A stretch of 64,000 nucleotides of DNA, taken from positions 66,324,001 through 66,388,000 of the forward strand of contig JAQMRL010000006.1 in the NCBI GenBank assembly GCA_035578175.1, written 5' to 3'. Below, one piece after another: positions 33,121 to 47,068 of this stretch (the stretch's first letter is position 1; every line of letters starts with the position of its first letter). The notes under the pieces were generated by a model that was not told the origin of the DNA, made no database searches, and was given only the letters and a program-made list of their open reading frames with translations. Position numbers and translations under genes: made by a program. This DNA is from Catonia carolina. Lineage: Eukaryota > Arthropoda > Insecta > Hemiptera > Achilidae.

Positions 33121-36100
33121 AGCTATTTATGTGTATTTTTTATGAAAACTGAATGTAAATTAATTATAACACAATAAATATGTATTTAGGGTTGAAAACT
33201 TTCCCTTTTTATGAAAATTTTTTTTCAGCGCTGCTGGAAGTTTTTCATTATTTAGGCACAGCGGTCTTGGATAGTACTAATATTTTAGTGTGGCAGTCAA
33301 CCCAGTCAACCCCAGACGAGTCCACTTCAAGGTGGAGGGGAGACACTGCTTACAGCGCGTCAGCAGTGCTACTCACAGCTGGTTCTGGCACCGTATGCAT
33401 CGCTGATAATCGTGGGAGCCGCTGGCGATATAACGTATATGTTGCCATTAATGTTAAGATATTGTGTATTGTACGGGATGGAGTCTGTTGAACAAGGGTA
33501 GTGAATTGCGATAAATAAGATATTTTGAATAAGACTTCTTAGAAATCGATTATGGTAGAAATGTATGTTTTTATTTTGATTCATTCTAAAGAGTTCGAGA
33601 ATAACGGACTCCATAGAATAACGAACGGTTAGAAGATCTCGTACTTGTTCACAGGGTCTAAATTAACTATTAGACCGCACGCATGTAAGCACTTAGCGCC
33701 TTTGTAGTAGTCAGCCAATAACTGAATTATTGAATGAAAAGGTGTCATATCATTCCGTTCGAAATATATTTCGTTAGAAGAATCAATTCTGAAATATATT
33801 GATGGTGTAAGTGCGCGTTAATGGTATCAAGAGTTTATGGACAGGTAATCGATTTGTTTCGTAAGAACAATAATCTATGGTTACTAAAGTTGTTTCTATT
33901 AAGTTTTATTTCATGTAGTGTAGGTTTTTTAATTTATGTTATTGTAATTTTTAGTAGACTTACATTATCAATTAATTGTAATTATTAATTTTTAAAATAA
34001 ATAATGAAATTGTTATAATATTGTAATTAAATCTGTTCATTTCTTAAACCCAGATACCGAACAAACCTAAGCTATGATGTTACAGTATTTCCACAACACT
34101 TCACAATTTGTTTACTGTTGGATGCAGTTATTTTGTGCCATTTAAAAAACTGTTCAAATAACAGCGTAGCAAAGAGAAGACGGCAAACGCACAAACTCGC
34201 AAATATGAAATTGTATAGAACATGCAAAAGAAACAATTCAACTGAAACAAATATATTTAGTAATTATAATATTTTTACATGTGTATTAGATAACTACAAA
34301 CTGCAGCATTCATTTTAAAGATTCATTGTAAAATGACAAAAATGAAATAAAAGAAAAAAAATTGAAGAACAACTTGGTTTTCAAGAGAAAGTTTTTCAGA
34401 AGAACGACACACCGAAAAGGATCGAAGAATAATCGTCAGTATTTTTGGAGTAAGGAAGAGAAAAATATTTGAGAGAAAGAAAACGCAAGATTCAATGTAA
34501 AAAGGAAAGTAAGAAATTAAAACGAGTAATTTATATACAACTATCATAGTCGTAATTGGCATGTAATGAAAATATAGAAAAGAAATCATCAAATTAATCT
34601 GCAATATTTATTTGTGTAGCTACATACAAAGCAAAAGATATAAGAGCCACGAATTTTAATGAAACTAAACTGTTAGATATTGGTTGTTAAATAAAATATT
34701 CGCTTAATTCATCCACTAGGGATAACATTGGTAAAAACACTAACCTGCGTTTTGTTCCTCGATGAATCTACTGTAATATAAAGTAAGGCAGAAGAAGATC
34801 TGAGAAGTTTTGCCATATACATACCCAATATATATTATTCATGTCACCATGTTTAGTTGAAACGTGCCTTTTTTTAATAAGTTTATTACTTATTTTTTAT
34901 AATGCTTATAAGATTGACGCAATGAAACGTCACGGAAATTTACATAGAAAAAATACTTGACACCTATACAAATTAAAAGAATTTTTAATTTATATCTAGT
35001 TTTGTGGCGCTTCTCGCCTCAACTTTAACCATTTTGTGTTGCTCGATATTCAGTAGGTTAATTTCGTTGATGACTATACAAGAAATGGTGTTTTGCACCC
35101 ACACTTTGCCAGTGTACTTTACTATGCATTAACTTCATTCTACTGTACTGTTTCAACCATCTTTAGTACATTTCAGCCGGTTTTACGTATTTGAATAGCA
35201 AAAATGAACGTTAATCTTACCGTGTAAACGTTTAAGTAAAGCTGACACTGTCAAATAAACAACAAAAGTTCTGTTTCCAAAAATTATGATCGAACAACTG
35301 ATACAATGTCCATGGTCCCTGTGACCACTAAAAAACATCAGACATTGAATGAACGGTTTTGTCGGTACTTATATGTGTCATTGAATTTCAAAGGATTCAG
35401 TTATTATAACAAATTTAGTCTCTACATATGTAACACTTTTCTGTTCGATATTCACTCATATACAAAAATCTCCTTAAGCTTCATACATTTTCTTAATAAT
35501 ATATTACAATGGCCAATCCAAATTTTCACAGAAGGTTTAAAACCCAGGCACCTAACTTCCAGGTGTCCCTTATAAATATCCCTACAGAAACTTTGCCCTG
35601 AACCTTCGGTTCAGGGGCTAAGCCATCTCAGTCCTTCCTTTAGTTTCACATAACACCTTAACACCTGTAAGCAAATGATTTAAAAAACCCGTTACAATTG
35701 GCTTTTGAAGCCTTTACTATATTTTCTAAAAGTATCGTAAACACACAACATATTATATCAATCTCAAAACTAGTAAACAACTAAAGAATGTTCATATCCC
35801 CTTGTTATCTCTCTTCATCAAACTATTTAGTAGCACGCACAGATCAAACACTTCACAAAATAATATCCCACCTCCTTCACACTAAGAATTTGTGCAATTC
35901 TCTTTTGAATAATCAATTATATAAAAAAAAATTTTAGTACAAACTCTCTATATATATATTTCCGTACTTATTTAATTTTCTTTTCTAAACATTTAAGTAA
36001 ATTTTGTTATTTTTATTAAGAGATTCATTATAACTAATAAAAACAATTTTTTTTCAAATTAACAATACTTATTAATACGTAATATCTAATTATTTACTAA

Positions 36101-37060
36101 TTCGTCGTAATGTGTATCCATTATGAAACCTAAATAATTATACGCTTAACATTTTAGCTTCAAAACATTTCATTTAATGTTTACTTAAGTTTAAACAATT
36201 TTATCATTATTTTTACCTCGAAACAAAATTGTTTGAACTACTTGTTATTCTATCTAACAATTTAGAATTAACCTATTTTGATATGTTGTTGTTATTGTTT
36301 TAAGCCCAATATGTGTTTAAATTTAGATTCGCTAATTTAATTGTGGGTTAAAACAATTTAAAATTTTATCCTACATTTTATCTATATTTTTTCTAGATAC
36401 TATCTTCTTTTTAATTGACTAACATAATTTATACGATAAAATCAATTATTTCTTTCGCTTTCGTCTCATGTTTCAAATCTAAAATACTAGAGATTTTAGA
36501 ATTACTTTTTATTCAATCCTAAATGGAAACGGCACCTGTTACCACTGGTCAAACACAAATAGAAAGATAGACTGGCGATTTTCTTTTTAGACACACATCC
36601 GATCGCAACGCTTGTTACGGGCGTAAAGTAGGGGGAAAACCATTCACACTAGCCGTTTTGAAAACCGTGGACAAACCGGTGTAAAACAAACGCGTTAATT
36701 GTCCGCACAAAGTGCTGAAGAAGCCGAAGATCTCTCTACGAAAAGTACGTGAACCTAGACCAGAAAAGTATTCCAAGGGTCCGAATTGCAAGGAAAGGAT
36801 TTATTTTCTTAGCAGTGAGAACTGAAAATAAGTCCTTTAGGCATATTATTTTCCACGTAAAAGCACGATGTACAAACATCAGACACCATGAAATACAACC
36901 AACTTCAGTAAACTAAGTAAACGTGATATCATTATGAAATAATAAAAATTATTGAAAAGAGTTATGTTATACAAAATTACAAAGCTTTTAAAAAAATAAT
37001 GTTTCTTGTTTATTATCGAATAAAGAAAAAAACACCATTTTAATTTTTTTCAATAAGACC
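33121..37060. other. Long non-coding stretch
   Basis: AT-rich, with only random-looking frames up to 103 codons (33180-33491). An 8-bp-stem hairpin (CCCTGAAC...GTTCAGGG, 35596-35616) is the only distinct structure seen. No genes supported. Confidence 0.45.
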
Positions 37061-37269
37061 AAATTTGGTCAACTCTAAGGGTCTAGAAAGATTAGAACAG
37101 AAACATTTCCAACAAAAGTCGAGATTTGGAATTGTAAAGACTAAAAATTTACACTTCTTTAATAAAAAAATCATATTGTTAGAAAATGCCATTTCAATTT
37201 AGAAGCAAAATGGAAATTGTATTATGAACAAATATACAGTTAACTTATTTGCGAAACAATTATTCAAAC

Positions 37270-37436
37270 GCCTCTCATCATGCGGTCCTGGGTTCGAATC
37301 CCACTCAGGCACTGTATATTTTCATACGTTACAAAGAAAATAATTTCATCCTCCATTGTACAATAGTTACACCCCAACGTCGTCACTAATGACCGTTGTA
37401 GTTGATCAACGTTAAATAAATAAATTAAAAAAAACC
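37270..37436 (+). mobile_element. 5'-truncated tRNA-derived SINE
   Basis: A pol III B box (GGTTCGAATCC) lies in a tRNA-like context (CCTGGGTTCGAATCCCACTC), and the A-rich tail is TAAATAAATAAATTAAAA. It is bounded by the 9-bp duplication TATTCAAAC (37261-37269 and 37437-37445). The A box region is missing. It interrupts repeat D1. Confidence 0.8.
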
Positions 37437-37474
37437 TATTCAAACAATAAATACATGAAAATCTACAAAATAAC

Positions 37475-37650
37475 AAAAGTTACTGGATTTGAAAATTACA
37501 AATAACACTTTGTGATGAATTTATTAATTTTAAAATACCGTAATGGTCCTAATAGCAGTTCCCGCTTTTTTTGCAAAAAATAAAACGACAATTTCAGGTT
37601 CTTTTAAGGACCTGTTCGTTAATAAACTATAAAACATTTCCGTAAACCAT
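37475..37650 (+). repeat. Repeat D1 (homologous to 40860-41055)
   Basis: It shares AATAGCAGTT.CCGCTTT, CAGGTTCTTTTAAG.ACCT and further blocks with 40860-41055 in direct orientation. The core is a near-perfect palindrome. Confidence 0.55.
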
Positions 37651-37904
37651 ACAAAATAACAATTACTTATTGCAACAATGGCCTTGGTTAATTACGTTTT
37701 AAATAATTTACACCAAGTAGATTTCAAAATTTTATAACAACTACAAATTACGTTAATCTTAATTACAAATTAAATGAACAGTACTTCACAAAAACTATAC
37801 ATGCGATAATTTTATCAAGCCAAACCAAAAGTACACACCCTACTGTAATATAAAAATTTGCTACACTCGTAGGACGTTTAGTACTGAACTGGTTTCAATA
37901 ACTA

Positions 37905-40250
37905 GTACGCTTCAATCGCTTTCATTTTAGTGTCCAAAAACTGTCAATACAAACGTAAGAGTTGTTGTTTGCATATATTTCAGAGCAAACACACTAAAGG
38001 AGTGAACAAAATTTCAATGATTTATTATTAGAAAAGCAGAAAAGGACATTATTTTGTTCCGTCCTACGCTAGAATAATACAGAAAACGAAAAAGAAACAG
38101 AGATCACTTATATAGTCTAACCTCGATTATCCGGGATTCGGATTAACCGGGTCATGATCATCCGGGATCGAGATAATGGAAACACCTGCATTGGGGCCGA
38201 AACATAAGTAACGATGAGGTCGCGACTGGAAAAATATCTTTTTTCTTTTGATGTAACATAAATTGTAGGCGTGGCCGCAACTCTTGTATACCTGATTTTC
38301 TTGAAGGGTCATTATGTATGTTTGTATGTATAATACATATTAGAAAAACCCATAATATGGTGCAATCAGTACTGAATTTCTTAGGAATTTCCACGGTCTT
38401 ACAAAGATTGTGGGATTTGCGTGTCGTAAAATCATTACCGGCATTATGTGGTAATATCTGAAAGTTAGTTCGGCACATGCGTGCGCGCGCAAGTACACAC
38501 CTATATAACATACTTACTACATTGTTATTATATACATGGGCATTCATAGGTACATAATAATTTACTATGTAATACTGACTATTCAAATTAACCGGGATTT
38601 TGATTCAACGAGGTGGTTGTAGCCGGAGGTCACCCCGGATAGTCAAGGTTGGATTTTATAACACAAAAATAGAATAACTGCGTAAAGAAATAAAAAATAA
38701 AATGGAAAAGGTTGCATGTGAGGATATAATAGAATCAAACTCATTGTAGGCAACAATAGCTGCCTTTCGGACAGAAACTGCACCCGTCAAAAACGACTTA
38801 ATGGTCATTGTCCATATGTGTAGATACTTCATTCAGAATGAATCTATGTGCAAATAATTCTACGCTTACATATCTGTCCTGGTCATTATTACTGCAAAGA
38901 AGAAACTAATAGTTCATACTTCAATAAAGAGAATATTCAATAATTTTTAATATAGTAGCCTACGTTTTAACGAATACCAGTATTAAACACACAAACTTTT
39001 TAAATTTTGTGACAATTAGCTACATTTCAGTTTCAAAAACACGTCATTAAAATACTCTTCGCTACTGCATCGTAGTATAAGTAACAAATTTTTAATTAGA
39101 ATAATTAAAATTTATTTAATTTAATTTAATTTATTTTAATTAGAATAATTGGCGTATATGATATGCACATCGGAACGTAATGTACAAAATGAAAAACATA
39201 TTATTCTACTTAAACGTTGTTCGTGTAGATAGAAAGAACAACAACAGTACTTAACAATTTTTACGCTGTATTCCAAGTAATAAAATATAGATAGTTTGTA
39301 TAGGCATAAACTTAATAACCAGTTATCTGCTGAGTAAAGTTTCTCATATCTTTAAATAAAAAAGTTTAAAAGGAAAAACTAATATTCTCAGATAAATCCC
39401 TCTACTCACCATCTGATTGAAGGCCTGTTGAAATTGCCGTCAAAAAAATTCAAAAACTCAAAATTTGAATTCAAAATGAAATTTTAACAATTCTTCATTT
39501 AAATCAATATATTGTAAAAAAATTATAATTGTGGGAATGTGAACGAAGCTTATGAATAGGTATTGATAGGGCAGTTACTGACGAATGGCCGGTCTCTTGT
39601 CTTCCTACAATAGACAAAATTATTTGAACCCTATAGACTTGAAAATAAAAACAATGACAATAATGTAAAGGTTTTCAGTGGTCTGCTACTAGCAGTTCAT
39701 GTAACAAACCGATGCGTTTAGAATGCAAATTTATTTTGGTAACCTTGAAAACAGTCGCTATTGTAATCCCAGCCTGTTAAGATATCATCCAAAAAGATTA
39801 ATTAGGAGGGCGACTTAAACGTTCTTTTACACACTTCAGAACTTCTAAGGGTATCACTGTACCCAAGATTTTGCTTTTCGTTCTTTTACTCCCGATGACT
39901 CACGAACGTACTCAAGACTGTATCCTTATTCGAAAGAGTAGAATTAATTGAGATGTGTTAACTGCAACTCGGCTACTATTCTTTCGTAAGATTTATATAC
40001 GAAATAATTCTTAGGAATAAACACACCTTCGTGTATCAAAAAATGACATCGTTGACACAGTAAAGACGAAAAGAAACTAGAGTAGCACTAGAGCTCAAGA
40101 ACTTAATTGCAATGCTTATAAAATTTTATCATTAAATACGGTGTTGCCGACAGACATGTTAGGTGACGTGAAATTTACAAATACGTTACTTCTACCTTCT
40201 TAAAGTTATGATTGCTTCGTTTTTGGAACACCTGATACTGTTAATAGGGG
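37905..40250 (+). repeat. Large repeat copy A
   Basis: It is homologous to 41060-42780 in inverted orientation and, over about 38018-39945, to 47069-48391 in direct orientation. Without the pogo-like insertion at 38115-38656 it is about 1.8 kb. It contains conserved AGCTGCCTTTCGGACAG and TGAAAACAGTCGCTATTG blocks. No coding sequence was recognised. Confidence 0.75.
38115..38656. mobile_element. Pogo/Tigger-like MITE
   Basis: The ends are inverted: GTCTAACCTCGATTATCCGG on the left, against AATCCAACCTTGACTATCCGG on the right (reverse complement). Both sides have TA. Repeat copies B and C lack this 0.54 kb at the matching place (…TGACTT…GAACACAAAAATAG…), giving an empty-site proof of insertion. 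Confidence 0.82.
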
Positions 40251-40426
40251 CGACAATAGGCGTCTCTACAGATGGTCAGGCACTGCCAAATGAGTTGGTT
40301 GAGAGTGATTCCGATTTGTGCTCAGATAAGCTTTGGATAATGAATAATGAAGGAGAGAGATCGATAGTGTTGGATATTTGTGAAGCGTTTAACAAAAATG
40401 TGTGTGCTAAATATGTTGAAGACTGA
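40208..40426 (+). CDS. Weak ORF between the arms of the inverted repeat
   Basis: A 72-codon frame starting at ATG 40208 spans the inner edge of repeat A and the spacer. It is acidic with no recognised motif. It might be a chance frame; it is listed only because it is the single open frame in the spacer. Confidence 0.15.
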   Translation: MIASFLEHLILLIGATIGVSTDGQALPNELVESDSDLCSDKLWIMNNEGERSIVLDICEAFNKNVCAKYVED

Positions 40427-40859
40427 TAAGTAGCGGATCTACATTTTTTGGTGGTAAGGGTATTTCTATGATTGATATTTTATGTTTGGTGTTAATGAAA
40501 ATTTTAAGCACAGCTAAGGGTTCAAAAATCAACAGTTAAAGATTCTTTAAAATTATTACCCTACAGATGATAAGGTGTAATGTGAAACGGTAGCGATGCA
40601 ATGAGATCACTTATACCTTTCAACAAAGCTCATGACAAAGTTTTGATACGGACAGTATAAGACTCATTTATAAGTCAGGTGGAAGGATTTTATGGCTAAA
40701 TAAGTTATTACTTGCTTTAATTTTATGAATCATCTATGAAAACTTTTTTAATAATAAAGTCATAAATTTCTAAAACTGCCATTTCGATTGAGAAATTTAA
40801 GATTACAATTATTAAAAAAAACGTGTGGTAATTAGCGAAAAAATTCTTTAAGTTTTAAA

Positions 40860-41055
40860 TCAGGAAACTTTACTAAATAATACAGAGTTACTGGGCAAAA
40901 AAATTTCAATATTGACACTTCTTGATTAGTTATTAATTTAAAACATCCAAAATGATCTGAATAGCAGTTACCGCTTTACTAACAACAAATGCAACAACTC
41001 CAGGTTCTTTTAAGAACCTATTTTATAATTTTAAATTATGAAACCTTTCTTTCAA
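40860..41055 (+). repeat. Repeat D2 (homologous to D1)
   Basis: See 37475-37650. Here the palindrome AGGTTCTTTTAAGAACCT is perfect. D2 touches the inner edge of repeat B. Confidence 0.55.
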
Positions 41056-41059
41056 GCCA

Positions 41060-42780
41060 CCCGTTAACAGTATCGGGTGTTTCAAAAACCGAAGCAATCG
41101 TAACTTTAAGAAGGTAGAAGTAACTTATTTGTAAATTTCACGTCACTTAACATGACTGCAACACCTTGTTTTTTAGTGTTAAGATTTTATATAAATTGAT
41201 ATTTAGTTTTTGAGCACTATTACTACTCTAGTTTCTATTCGTATCTACTGTGTTGACGATGTCGTTCTTTGAAACACGATGGTGTGTTTAATTCTGAGAA
41301 TTATGTCGCTATAAGTCTTACAAAAGAATATAAGACAAGAAGCTGTTAATATTTCTCAAGTTAACTCATTCGGATAAGGATACAGTCTTGAGTATGTTCG
41401 TGAGTCATGGGGGATAAAAGAACGCAGAAAAAAAGTCTCGGCCACCAGTGATAACCATGGAAGTTCTGGAGGTTGTAAAAGAACGTTCGAGTCGCTCTCC
41501 TAATAAATCATTTTGGATGATATCTTAACAAGCTGAAATTTCAATAGCGACTGTTTTCAAGACTACCGAAATGAATTTGCATGCTTAATGCATCGGTTTG
41601 TTACATGAACTGCTAAAAGTAGACCACTGAAAACGTTAATATTATTGTCATTGTTTTCATTTTCTAGTCTCTATGGTTTAAATATTCTTACCTATTGTAA
41701 GACCGACAATAAAAGACCGACCATTCGTCAGTAATTGCCCTGTCAATGCTTATTCATAGGCCTCATTCACTTTCCTACAATTATAGTTTTTTTTATAATA
41801 AATTGATTTTCTTTAAGAAGTTTTGAAATTTGTTTTTTATAATTGACTTCATTGAATTTTTTGAATGGCAATTTCAAGAGGCCTTCAATCAGATAGTTTG
41901 TAGAGTGATTTATCTGAGAATATTAGTTTTTCCTTCAGAAACTTTTTATTTATAGATATGAGAAACCTAACTCAGCAGATAACCGGTTATTAAGTTCATG
42001 CCAAAAAAAATAACTTTTTTTTATTACTTGTAATACAACGTATAAAATGTGAAATACGGTTGTTATTCTCTCTATCTATTCGAACACCGTTTAAGTATAT
42101 ATTTTTTATCTTGTAGGTTACGTACGATGTGTATATCACATACGCCATTTATGCTAATTAAAATTTTGTTACTTATACTACGATGGTGTAGCGGAGAATA
42201 TGTTAATGGAATTTGTTTTTGAAACTGAAATGTTCATTAAAATTTATATAGGTTGAATTTTTAGTACTGATATTCTTTAAAACTAACTATGTTAAAAATT
42301 ATTGAATTTTTACCTTATTGAAACATGAATTATTAGTTACTTCTTTGGAGTAATAATGACAATTACAGACATTAAACGTTGATTTGTTTGGATGTAGATG
42401 CTTGATTCAGAATGAAATAGGAATGTTAAGTACAACATGACAATGGGCATTATGTCGGTTTCGACGGGTGCAGTTACTGTCCGAAAGGCAGCTAATTGTT
42501 GTCTACATTGAGTTTTATTCTATTGTATCCTCACAGCAACCTTATTTTATTTATTATTCCTTTACCAGTTATTCTATTTTTGTGTTCAAAAAGTCATATC
42601 TTTTGTTTTTCTTTTCTGGATTATTCTAGCGTAAAATGGAACGTAATAATGTTCTTTTTCTCTTCTCTATTAATAAATCATTGAAATTTCGTGGATTCTT
42701 TTAGTGTGTTTGCTCTGATATTTAAACAACATGGCTCTTACGTTTGTACTGTCAGTATTTGGAAAGCGTTAAAAGCGTAC
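41060..42780 (-). repeat. Large repeat copy B (inverted relative to A)
   Basis: Read on the minus strand it follows repeat A from its outer end (GTACGCTTTTAACGCTTTCC at 42780) to its inner end (GATACTGTTAACGG at about 41065). With A it forms an arm-spacer-arm palindrome with a spacer of about 0.8 kb. Confidence 0.75.
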
Positions 42781-42784
42781 TACA

Positions 42785-43440
42785 TTAGAATTCCGATAAT
42801 TCGTCACCTTCGGGACCGAGGGGTTACGAATTAACCAAAAAGATGAATTATTAAATAGCTTTTTTGATATAGTCAAGTCACGTAAAAATGAAAACTGTAT
42901 TTATATAACCGTTTTCTCTTTCATTACTAAATGTAAAAGAACTCATTACTAAATTAAAAGAACTTTTTTTAAGGCGAAAATCCAGGACGGTTACCATCGC
43001 CTGTTATTCTTTACAAGGGTGTAAAGGGGCCAAGTGTAGAACGTGCTTTTTTTATTATAATCGAAAAATATCAAAGACAATAAAACAATTAAATAAAATT
43101 TACATGTTTTTGTTTAGGTCATCAGCTAAAAGGCTGGTTTGAACCTGTAGAGGTTTTACTATGTAAAACGAAGAGTGTGGTGGTTTACGATTGCCTTCCC
43201 CAAAATTTACATAAAAACATTTTTTATTAAAAACTTATAGGATAAACATACCAACATAAACTTATGTAATATCACAGTCGGAATAAATAACATTTACAAC
43301 AACTTACCAAATTAAAATATACTATATAATACTAGTATCACAGCCACAAAATATAATTTTTATTAAAAGGTAATATCACAGATCTGAAGGATAAACAAAA
43401 GTTTGTAAAGGGCCACGAAAATAAATAAAAACATACACAA
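42785..43440. other. Non-coding stretch with a possible SINE scrap
   Basis: Around 43120-43200 the string GGCTGGTTTGAACCTGTAGAGG resembles a B box in a SINE, but no A box or duplication was found. 42790-42840 has pogo-like strings (CCGATAATTCG...GGTTACGAATTAACC). Confidence 0.3.
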
Positions 43441-43787
43441 ACACAAATGGTATAAACTTAAAATTAATATTATTATTATTACACTGTCAGACACTGTTAT
43501 ACACTAATAGATCTAAGACGTCTTAAAGTTAAATCCAAAACATGGCTTTCGTCGCCGAGTATATCCCATTACTCAAAAGGTATTTTAAATCGCCGACGCA
43601 GAACTGCGAACCCAATCTATCAAAACATGTTTGATTGTCAGAGGACAATTGCATCTGCCACAGATTGGAGCATCACCAGACGTCATGAGATGCCTTAATC
43701 TGGTGTGCCCAATTCTAAATCGCGCGATAACTACTTCTTCCCTTCTGTTCTTCCTCAGCGACGTAGGCCAGGGCTTAACATCATGTT

Positions 43788-46700
43788 TTATCTCACGTAG
43801 CTTGTTGCCATGAGAATCAGTGTCGCCTCCTTAGCGGCCAAATCAGCAGCCTCATTTCCCGATATTCTAGCATGACCCGGAACCCGGCAGAAAGCAACGC
43901 TTACTTCTCTATCATTCAGCTGCTTCACGGTGCCGTGGACTTCCGCAACTACCGGGTAGCGTGGATACACATCACAAATCGACTGGAGAGCACTGAGCGA
44001 ATCAGTGCACACCAACACCCAACGCCCACTTACACACAACACAGACAGAGTTTTGCTAATAGCATAGTGATCAGCCGTATAAACTCTGGTTCCCGCAAGT
44101 AATTCCAACAGATAAGTTCTCCCATTAGCAACAAACGAGCAACCAACTCCAGCATCCGAATTTGATTCATCAGTGTATACAAGCATTGAGGGTTTAATGG
44201 CTTCAACTAACTCACTGAAAATGCTATTAAATTTCACAGAGCTTGCGTCTGCATTTGAGTATTTAAAATCTCAAATTTAAAGTGTAACTGAGCAAATGTA
44301 CAGGGTGAAAATAGACAAGGATGACATGGGTAAACACGAGGAATAACAATATCAAGGTTGTAGCAGATCTCCAACGCTCTTATACCGAATGATGAAGGCT
44401 GTCGGGCGTTCATCACATGCAAATCAAGACTGGAGTTGTTGAGAATGATGTCATGCAAGAAACGGTAAGTTCTTGCTTTCAACTTGGCAACGTACCTCAA
44501 TATAAGCTGCTGGCGACGCCTGTGTAACGACATTTTTCTACTATCCACTAAGATGCTGACAACAGGGCTAGAACGGAAAGCACCTGTAGACAATCGCAAA
44601 CATGAATTGTGCATCGTGTCAAGCATTTTTAGCAAAGTGGGAGTAGCAGAAGAGTACGCTACAACGCATAATCTATACGTGATCATCCAAGAGCCTTGTA
44701 GAACTTAACATGCATGATCTATTAGCTCCCCAACCTGTTCCTTTAAGAACACGCAGATATCAACCATCTTTAAGGACCTAGCCCGTAGGTCTTTAATATG
44801 CGAAAGCCATGTAAGTCTTTTGTCGAATACAACACCTAGAAACCTGATACCAGTGCTAACTTCAATACGCTGACCCACTAAATACAGTCTTGGAACATTA
44901 TCAGTCCGTATTCGGCAAAACTGAATGCATTTATTCTTCTCAGGAGAAAAACTAAAGGCAGTCTTCGTTACCATTCCTCAAGACGGCATATAGTTAGCTG
45001 TAGAGCTCGTTCATTGAGACAACATTTCTAGATGCAACATATATTGCAAAATCATCAACAAACAGAGAAAATTTAATAGGGTATACGCCACATTTCACAA
45101 TATTGTTCATGGCAACCGCAAATAGAGTACAACTAAATGCATTCCTCTGCGGTGTACCATTTTCCAAAACAAGTCTGTCGGAGAGACACTGACCAAACCT
45201 TATACGGAATGATTGTTCATCCAGAAATTTCTTGATGAAAGCCAGCATGTTCCCAGCAACTCCTCACTTCTGCAAGGTATTAAGAATACCTCGTCGCCAA
45301 GTCGTATCGTATGCTTTCTTGAAACCAAAGAACACGGCAACAAGGCGCTGCCGCAGTGCTTATGTATTGCGGATAGCCGTGTCAAGGGCCACCAAGTGGC
45401 CTGTCAAAGACCTTTCCCTCCGAAAACCACTCTATTCAGGAGCAAGGAAGTTATTCTTTTCTAGGTACCACATGAGACGGCCATTCACCATTCCTTCCAT
45501 TACCTTACACACAACAATTGCCAAAGAGTTAGGGCGATAGCTGGAGGCGAACGTTTTATCTTTGCCAGGTTTGAGGATCGGAACAACAATTGCTTTCTTC
45601 CAAGTTTTTGGAAGCTTGTTAGTTCCGTATATTATATTAAAAAAATGTAGGAGTTGCCTTAAGCCAGAATCCAGTAAATGCACTATCATCGAACGTGTTA
45701 TTTCGTCTCCTCCAGGCGAGGTATTTCCAGAAACTTTGAGCGCTTTTTCAGTTAAGAAAACGAAAAAGAAAGTTCATCGGATCATTCGTGTCCCTTATAT
45801 CAAAACGGAAGATATTTAATGTTTTGAAATTTTATTGAATACGATTACGTAAAGGACGCTAATCTAAACAAAGAACCAATTGCATTCGCAATGTTGGATG
45901 GCGACGTGATCACGGAACCGTCAGTTTGCATTCTTGCAACACGGTGCGGAGATGTCTTTCTACACACCAACCGCAGTTTTCTCCACACCGTTGTCATAGT
46001 TGCTCCTATTAATACTTTCCTTTGACTTGTATAAAGCCCTATTCTAAGGCCGATGGATCTCCTATCATATCGTGGATCTTGGACCCAGACGAAGGAGATT
46101 TTAGAAATTTAGACGCATCCACTGGAAGCGTCTTGGGCAATGAAAGGGGTTTCCCTTTCGAGGTAGAGGCTCTTATTTGACAGCTGATCTTTTGTATTCT
46201 GCGTCGCAGAAAGGTTACCATTTTGAGGCACTGAACTCTTTGAACCAATTTCAGTTTGTTTGGTGCTTATAAACCTTTTAGTGCAAAGTCAAGGAAGCAA
46301 CCTGTTTAGTTAGGTTCTCGAGAGCACTCTACAACTCACCGCATGACGAGCACCCGTCAGATACAAGAGATTGGACACTAGTTGCAACTTTAAACGAAAT
46401 GTCAGACTGGACTGCATTTCGAATGCTATTTAGTTTTCTGTACTCGCTACATGCAGCGGGAAAGGAAAGCTTCTGTTCAGACGAAATTTTCTGATATTCC
46501 CGTTCTTCTTTATACTTGGGGCAATCCCTAGACCGTTCTGACTCTACACTTTGCGCATATCGCAGGTATCTTGCAGTTAGTTTTGGTATGTCCGTATTCC
46601 TGGCACTGAAAACAACGCAGAGGGTTTGGGACATACGGTCTTACTCGAACAGACATGTATCCCAACTTAAGACGATCCGGAGGTTGAGGGGTGGAAAAGG

Positions 46701-47060
46701 TTATGATAAGTGTTGGGGTACCGGCATCACTTCCATTTTCTCGATGCGTAACTTTTTTGACTTGCGTCACTCTCTGAAAGGTAAGCTTTTCCAATAACTC
46801 TGCCTCAGACATATCTTGTATATCTCGAGAGTAAATTACTCCTCGAGATAAGTTGAGGGATCTACGCGGTTCGACGGTGACTGTAGTACTTCCTAGTATC
46901 ATGTTAACAACGATGCTACTTTTCTTCGCAGACGTTGTTTCAATTAACAAAGTACCATTTCTCTGTTTCTTAATTGAATGTGGCGAGCTACAAACCGTGT
47001 ACAACTCTTTAAATGATGAAGAGGAAATTTTTGAGAGCAACCCTTCTTCTGCAATTCAAT
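43788..47060 (-). pseudogene. Decayed I-type LINE with RNase H
   Basis: Minus-strand blocks in order are as follows. A Gag with a CCHC zinc knuckle (CFQCQEYGHTKTNC) lies at 46528-47040. A long gap follows where the endonuclease should be. Reverse transcriptase comes next, with KPGKDKTFASSYRP at 45432-45689 and the active-site FVDD at 44994-45248. The thumb/C-terminal region is at 44234-44974. RNase H closes it at 43788-44237 (VYTDESNSDAGVG, CTDSLSALQ, GHARISGNEAADLAAKEA). RNase H after the RT places it in the I/R1-like group. Frames are broken and the endonuclease is deleted, so it is dead. Its 5' end abuts repeat C. Confidence 0.8.
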
Positions 47061-47068
47061 GAACAACG

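Noticed and set aside
33180..33491. 103-codon plus ORF
   Set aside because: No recognisable domain or promoter; probably chance.
35596..35616. Transcription terminator hairpin
   Set aside because: A bacterial-type terminator is not meaningful here; kept only as a short hairpin.
37290..37312. Functional tRNA gene
   Set aside because: Only a B box remains, with no A box or acceptor stem. It is a truncated SINE.
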